Below, piece by piece: positions 59,440-64,000 of a DNA stretch of 64,000 nucleotides. The translations under genes and the position numbers were made by a program. This DNA is from Nageia nagi. Lineage: Eukaryota > Pinophyta. The stretch covers positions 44,020,001 through 44,084,000 of the forward strand of contig JBITNC010000001.1 of the NCBI GenBank assembly GCA_050084985.1, in the 5' to 3' direction. Position 1 is the stretch's first letter, and every line of letters begins with the position of its first letter. A model generated the notes under the pieces. It was given only the letters and a program-made list of their open reading frames with translations. It did no database searches and was not told the DNA's origin.

Positions 59440-60292
59440 TGTTGCAGTGAAAATAAAGTTGGAATGTAGAATAACACAAAATATGAATTATTCTTAAATC
59501 TTCATTGAACCTCAAATTACATAAAATAGATAAACATGTTGTAATTATAAAATGATATTGATTTTTAGTTCAAACTACAATTTGCCCTTAGAAGGAACTT
59601 TTACAAATGCCATTTGCCAAAACAAGAGTATTAGATCTCCATTGTTTTTGATTTGCTTGCTTCTTTCCTTGATATGAACAACCTGTAAATCCTACACACA
59701 TGCAAAAGACAATAACATCAAAGCATCTATGTATGATATGAATTGAATTGAAACTAGCATAAAACAATAAAATGTATAAGCTCACAAGATTTTGGCAGCA
59801 TTACCCTACTTTAAAAATGGGTCAAGATTCTCTCTCCTTTGCTTTGTATTAAATTGTATTTATAGATTTTGGATGGGATATTCAAAAGGTTGGTAAGAGG
59901 AAGTGAACAGCCACCATAGGTTGTAACTGACCCCCTCTATCCACATCATCTTGGAAAGATGAATCATTTCAACTTTCCCTCGCTGTTTTGGTTTCTTGTT
60001 CAGCTGTTGTAGAGTCACCGATGTTTACCATACGAACACCGATGATCACCTCCAAATGTCGACGACTATATTGGGTTGCTGGCGACTGGGTTTCTAACTT
60101 TGTGACAATATTAACTGATTGCCTAATAGCCAATTTTACCTAAAAAGAGTCATGTGACCACCCGTTTTGCATGTACTCGATGGGGGCTATCCAATAATAG
60201 GGTTTTTTAGACCTATTTTATATTATTGCAAAGAGTTATGATTATTTTAATATTTACTAGTTAAGAAGGGGACATTTTTAGGTGTCTACATT
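59440..60292 (-). repeat. 3' LTR of the right-hand Tat-type element
   Basis: The right end GGTGTCTACA at 60292 is firm (next to the PPT). The left end near 59440 (TGTTGCAGTG) is inferred from where Ty3 RT-side homology stops. It contains a minus-strand TATA box and CpG-bearing GTCACCGATGTTTACC motifs. Confidence 0.6.
59857..59864 (-). promoter_or_regulatory. TATA box of the LTR promoter
   Basis: The minus strand has TATAAATA. About 25-30 bases downstream is a purine-rich stretch (AAAGCAAAGGAGAGAG) suitable for a transcript start within the LTR, at about two fifths of its length from the 3' end. No transcript data are available. Confidence 0.55.
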
Positions 60293-60307
60293 TTGCCCCT
60301 TTTTTAA
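60293..60307 (-). other. polypurine tract of the right-hand Tat-type element
   Basis: The element strand reads AAAAAAGGGGCAAAA immediately before TGTAGACACC. This is the best-preserved PPT in the window. Confidence 0.85.
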
Positions 60308-61007
60308 TTATCAACCGAAAAAATGTGGTTGATAATTTCAAAAACATAGGATGGGGAGCTTTGTTGCTCTATTGTTTATTGTTGCTTTTTTATGATATAA
60401 GTTTTGACTCAATTTCTTAGATGAATCAAAATTTTGATAAAATATGTTTTCATTTTACATTTGATGTAGTTTTGAAAACAAATTTAAATATACTTCAGAA
60501 GTGACTATTTTTGGTATGACAATGTGCAGAGCTTGTGTGATAGTTGCATGACATTTCTGTTATGTCATTTTGCATGTCTAAGTGCACATGTACCATATAA
60601 GTCCTCTTTAGTATATGAGTTTGATGGTGTTGTCTTTTGTCCCGAAAATAGGGTTTCAAGATGATCTCCTGTAACAATGATACATCATATCTTATCGTAT
60701 TTTGATTCCTTTGACCAATTCAATGTTACTTTGAGAAAATTTTAATATTCTCATGGCTATTTCCTAAATGTAGCATTTTACTTCCAATCACCAAAATTTA
60801 GTGGTGGTCATCGATGTTCGTCTTAGAGTCATCGACGTTTACTTACAACCGTCGGCGTCTGTCTCCAAGTCATCGGATGTTTAAAAAAGAAAAAGTTTTA
60901 ACTTTTTCTTGTTCCTTTCCTTTTAGTTGTCACTTTCATTGTCAGCCAGCATGAGTTTCCCTTGTTATCTCATTGATTTCTAGCCATTGATATTTGCTAT
61001 ACTCACC
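60308..61007. promoter_or_regulatory. non-coding region upstream of the PMD ORF
   Basis: About 0.7 kb between the PPT and the PMD start has no gene. It contains CpG-bearing motifs (GTCATCGATGTTCGTC at about 60808, AGTCATCGACGTTTACTTAC at about 60828, AGTCATCGGATGTTT at about 60869). Because the PMD ORF runs rightward, its promoter should lie here, but I cannot point to a TATA box with confidence. Confidence 0.4.
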
Positions 61008-63444
61008 ATGCCTCCACGTAGACGCTCCATTGGATGTTCTTGACCTATCCAGGAAGAGGTAGGGTTTTGAAATCACTTTCTTTTCTATTTTTGTTTATAA
61101 CTTGTAATTTAACCATTTAATTGCAAAATTGAAACTGTGTATGACATTTAAAAATCACTTTAATTATTTTTATCAGATGAATTTTATAGATTAAGCTTTT
61201 ATTTATGTTTTTTGCGAAATTTTTCATAATCCAACCTCGGTCATCGACCTAGGCTAAACGAGTGACAGAGTCATCGACGTTTGGAATGTGAACACCAGCG
61301 ACTGATTCTTAGTTATTTGAAATGTCAGTGTTTTAGTATGAAATGCCATTTTCTCTCTCTCTCTCTCTTTTTTTAAGCTGAACCTTTTTAATATTATACA
61401 GGTTCATGATGTCTTTGAGCCTCGAGGTAGATATCCCTTGATTCTACAGGAGGGTAGAGATCTTCTAGGTCTAGTCGATCATACCTTTTTCAGATCCATC
61501 AGTTTTGGAGTAGGTCCACACATGGGCCACATTCATTGGGAATATCCTTTATTGGCTGCATTGCTAGATAGATGGGACACGGTGACCTGTACCTTCCATC
61601 TTTCGATAGGGGAGATAACCATCATAGTGGAGGATATACACAAATTATATAGACTCCCCATTCACAGACAGAGGATTTTGCCTATGGTGGATAGGATGGG
61701 AGCTTTACCCACTATTTCTAATTTGTATGGGGCCACTCAGGTTGATACTATTGTTTCAGAGATCATTTTATTTGGTATCCGATATTACCAGTACTGGCTA
61801 GAGGATCAGTAGGGGATGATCTATTTTTCATATTTGATGGGTTTGGTACAGTGTTATGCTCTCCCTGATACTGGTAGTGGGATATTTTCATGGTTGTCAT
61901 TGCCCATTATTGTAGATATGATGTAGCAGGGTACGGTATATGCTTGGGCACCCACATTATTAGCTTAAATTTATAGGGAACTATTCTTCTATTCACAGGG
62001 GCATAGGGCCTCTTTATCAGTTACTATCACATTGCAGGCATGGGCCTACGAGCATATAGCTATGACACATCCTCCAGGGTTACCGATGCTAGGATTTGGT
62101 AGTCACTTGGATTATGAGGTGGGCATAGTCCATTGGTGTGATGATTTTTATATTCACCCATCAGATGGAGTTCATTGAGATGTGAGCTATTATTGCCACA
62201 TGCTTAGTCACTTGATTCCAAATCAAGTGAGATTCAAACCTTACCGCTTATATCCCATCTGGAGAGAGCTTGTAGCTGAGCTTACTGGTATTTGATAGCC
62301 ACATGTTTTGAATGGTCATCGAGCTAATTTTTTGGAGTACTTTCATTTTGAGCGGGTGCACCATTAGTTCAGTTTAGTTCAGGATGTACATACCCCATCA
62401 GTGCCATATTAGCGTGAGGGCACTATTTCAACAGAGGGTGTACAGCTGTTGGTTTACATAGAGCCAGATCCTACTCAGGAGGAGGGATCATTGGAGGATG
62501 ATATCGGGGTGGATGATGTAGGGGTGTCTGAGGCCTTCAAGGCCTAGTGGGAGGAGGGAGATAATGGCCCAGAGGGTGGATTGGAGGGTCAACACATTCA
62601 TCGGTGCATTGATGTTGATGAGGAGTTGGGTGGAGTAGCAAGAGGGAGAGAGGTAGGCGAGGAGCCTATAGGATTGGAGGCTATGAGAGAGGAGGCTACT
62701 GGCAAGGAGTTTATGGTAGATGCTCCTAAGGAGTTAGCTCCTGAGGAGGAGGCTATGGGTGTAGGTGAGGAGAGATCTACCCCAGAGGTTATGCATGGAG
62801 TCGAGGAGGTTCCTGCTACACAGGTTCCTAGCATCGATACTTTGCTAGGAGACATTTATGAGCTAAGACACTAGCTGGCATAGGCCTACTCATGTATGTA
62901 TAGATATAGGGCTGAGTGAGATAGGTACATACATGAGAGGGATGAGGCTCATTCCTCTTTACAGGGAGCTCAGGTTCATTAGTTGGGAGCAGCCTCTACT
63001 TCTGGAGGTGGTCCTTCAGTTCTCCATCATGGCATTTATCAGTAGTGAGATTTTTACAATGGTATAGTATAGTTGTGGTTGAAAGGTGTTCCAACTTTTA
63101 CTCTAGGGGCTCAGTATCCTATACCTCCAGATACTTATATGCCTATAGATATTTCAGCATATCAGATAGGTAGCAATGCATAGGGCATAGTTGGATCCCC
63201 AAGCAGGACTCAGAGATCATGAGGTCTATCTAGCAGGAGTGGTACACCTTGGGCATCTCCTTTAGGGGCTATTAGTTCATTTGAGTTGCTAAGAGCTTAG
63301 AGTCCAGGTAGTCCTACAGGCTCCATAGGCACTACTCCTCCAGGTCAGGGTACCAGAGAGACTAGTAGATGGTAGAGGCAACCAAGTAGTCCTAGCAGAC
63401 AAGGCAATGGTTGGGGTAGTCCTTGAGGATACCCTTTTTCATGA
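61008..63444 (+). pseudogene. plant mobile domain (PMD) ORF, two exons, antisense to its host element
   Basis: Exon 1 (61008-61058) starts ACCATGCC and encodes MPPRRRSIGCS-stop-PIQEE. A GT...AG intron (61059-61401, donor GAG/GTAGGG, acceptor TTATACAG after a CT-rich tract) is phase 0. Exon 2 continues VHDVFEPRGRYPLILQ and then the PMD hallmark: HWEYPLLAALLDRW, TFHLSIGEITIIVEDIHKLY, RLPIH. A middle region with GIFSWLSLPIIVD and WAPTLLA follows. Then come an acidic Glu/Gly-rich part (62460-62870) and a Ser/Gly/Pro-rich tail ending near 63444. The frame stays in register for about 680 codons. It is broken by some 20 in-frame stops, nearly all explicable as CAG to TAG, CGA to TGA or TGG to TAG/TGA. 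PMD proteins are plant-specific; transposon versions have no proven biochemical function. Confidence 0.75.
61059..61401 (+). other. predicted intron of the PMD ORF
   Basis: 343 bp with GT at 61059 and AG at 61400-61401, preceded by a (CT)n and T-rich tract at 61353-61378. Splicing joins exon 1 to exon 2 in frame at a phase-0 junction. It contains two GTCATCGAC motifs (about 61239 and 61270). Predicted from sequence only. Confidence 0.6.
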
Positions 63445-64000
63445 TGTTATTTTTATATGCTTATGAGGTTATTGGACCCTTGTATTTTATTGTATGATTC
63501 ATGATGTTGTGATGACCTTTTGATGGACTATGATGATGTATACATAGATAGATAGATCTTTGATATTTATGATACTTGTATGATTCTGATGCATGAGCTT
63601 TCATTCTATATATAGATTTATGATAAAATAGGTATGATATGTTGTTATGTAGATCATGATTGTATTTTAATTACTTGGTGATGAATAGATGTTAATGATA
63701 TATGTAATTTTCAAAACGTATGATGCATAGATATAATTGTGGAATGTATGATGATGAAATATATAACATATATCAGCAAATTGGTATTGATGATGTTATT
63801 AATATCAAAATTAAGTTAATAATAAGTATGATTATAGTTGCTATAATCAATAAATCCAATTTATAATTTTAATAAGTTAAGTTATTTAAGGACATGTTTT
63901 TATTATATTTTTACAGAATCAGATGCATCATCTTCCGTACTTGGCAATTTTACAATACAAACTTCTTGACATGACAAAATAGTGACTTATGGATGTATAT
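63445..64000. other. AT-rich DNA downstream of the PMD ORF
   Basis: Contains many ATGATG/GATGAT and GATAGATAGA simple-sequence runs (63480-63780). No gene seen. It would lie between pol and the antisense ORF of the element. Confidence 0.4.

Larger units (their letters stand above)
56580..59440 (-). mobile_element. Ty3/gypsy relic: RT, RNase H and integrase
   Basis: Minus-strand RT (58480-59150), RNase H (57950-58480) and IN (56580-57750) occur in Ty3 order. The left neighbour is the unrecognised ORF at 52.3-56.3 kb, probably the same element. The right side ends at about 59440, where the LTR of the next element begins, so gag and protease are not seen. The lineage is uncertain; the RT wording (RAMDH-like, YLDDIIVFSKSKKDHLEHF) recalls Tat/Athila-type elements. 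Confidence 0.7.
59440..64000 (-). mobile_element. 3' part of a Tat-type Ty3 element with an antisense PMD ORF
   Basis: An LTR (about 59440-60292) reads on the minus strand from TGTAGACACC and is preceded by a clear PPT (AAAAAAGGGGCAAAA), so the internal region lies to the right and continues beyond the window. The LTR start is nearly that of the Tat element at 867-15672. The internal region carries, on the opposite strand, a PMD ORF with an intron. Antisense extra ORFs near the 3' LTR are known from Tat-lineage elements such as Grande. No pol is inside the window, so the lineage call rests on the LTR, the PPT and the ORF. Confidence 0.65.

Noticed and set aside
61353-61378. (CT)n tract as a feature in its own right
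   Set aside because: It is the polypyrimidine stretch before the predicted 3' splice site; a simple repeat of this length needs no other explanation.
62598-62855. Minus-strand 85-residue Ser/Pro-rich frame
   Set aside because: It is the complement of the acidic PMD exon. The plus-strand frame is in register with the PMD core, so this one is a shadow, although it is on the element's sense strand.
61402-63444. Alternative genetic code or programmed read-through to explain TAG/TGA inside the PMD frame
   Set aside because: All three stop codons occur, other element genes in the window also have frameshifts, and the stops fit methylcytosine deamination. Plant nuclear genes use the standard code.

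Overview
This window looks like a gene-poor, repeat-dense stretch of a large plant nuclear genome. It is AT-rich, poor in CpG and CAG/CTG sites, and built almost entirely from old, nested LTR retrotransposons. Several plant-specific Ty3/gypsy types (Tat with a second RNase H, Athila-like, chromoviruses), one Ty1/copia element and a plant mobile domain (PMD) ORF are present. The decay style and element mix would suit a conifer or other gymnosperm, but the species cannot be fixed from sequence alone. I found no convincing intact host gene, tRNA, rRNA or CRISPR array. Nearly every coding region is a pseudogene with many in-frame TAG/TGA stops.

Layout. 1-620 is the edge of a MULE/FAR1-like transposase relic (minus). 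867-15672 is a complete 14.8-kb Tat-lineage element on the minus strand, with a perfect 5-bp target duplication (TGTAG), a primer-binding site (PBS), gag, PR, RT, dual RNase H, IN and two LTRs. Part of its 5' LTR is inverted relative to the 3' LTR. 15.7-19.9 kb is unassigned DNA. It holds a degenerate coding-like stretch and an array of 15 short hairpin motifs arranged in pairs about 78 bp apart. 19.9-23.4 kb is a minus-strand chromovirus relic. 23.9-33.9 kb is a plus-strand chromovirus relic whose integrase is split by a minus-strand copia element at 26954-32286.

34.8-50.4 kb is a minus-strand Athila-like Ty3 element: putative 3' LTR, an extra ORF after pol, IN, RNase H, RT and protease. Its RT is split by a 7380-bp insertion (41930-49309) with 5-bp target duplications (GGGAA). 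The insertion is a multimer of a non-autonomous LTR retrotransposon: five LTR copies alternating with internal segments of about 0.5 kb, with tRNA-iMet-type PBSs and no recognisable genes. 50.5-52.3 kb holds minisatellites. 52.3-59.4 kb is another minus-strand Ty3 element (RT, IN and a long unrecognised ORF).

59.4-64.0 kb is the 3' end of a further minus-strand element with a Tat-type LTR start and polypurine tract (PPT). On the opposite strand it carries an intron-containing PMD ORF. That reading frame stays in register for about 2 kb and is broken only by point stops.

The elements do not form a pathway. They are successive insertions: copia in a chromovirus, and the multimer in the Athila-like RT. 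The best candidates for something new are the LTR multimer, the paired-hairpin array, the inverted LTR segment that makes a potential long hairpin, the antisense PMD ORF, and the two unrecognised ORFs located after IN.
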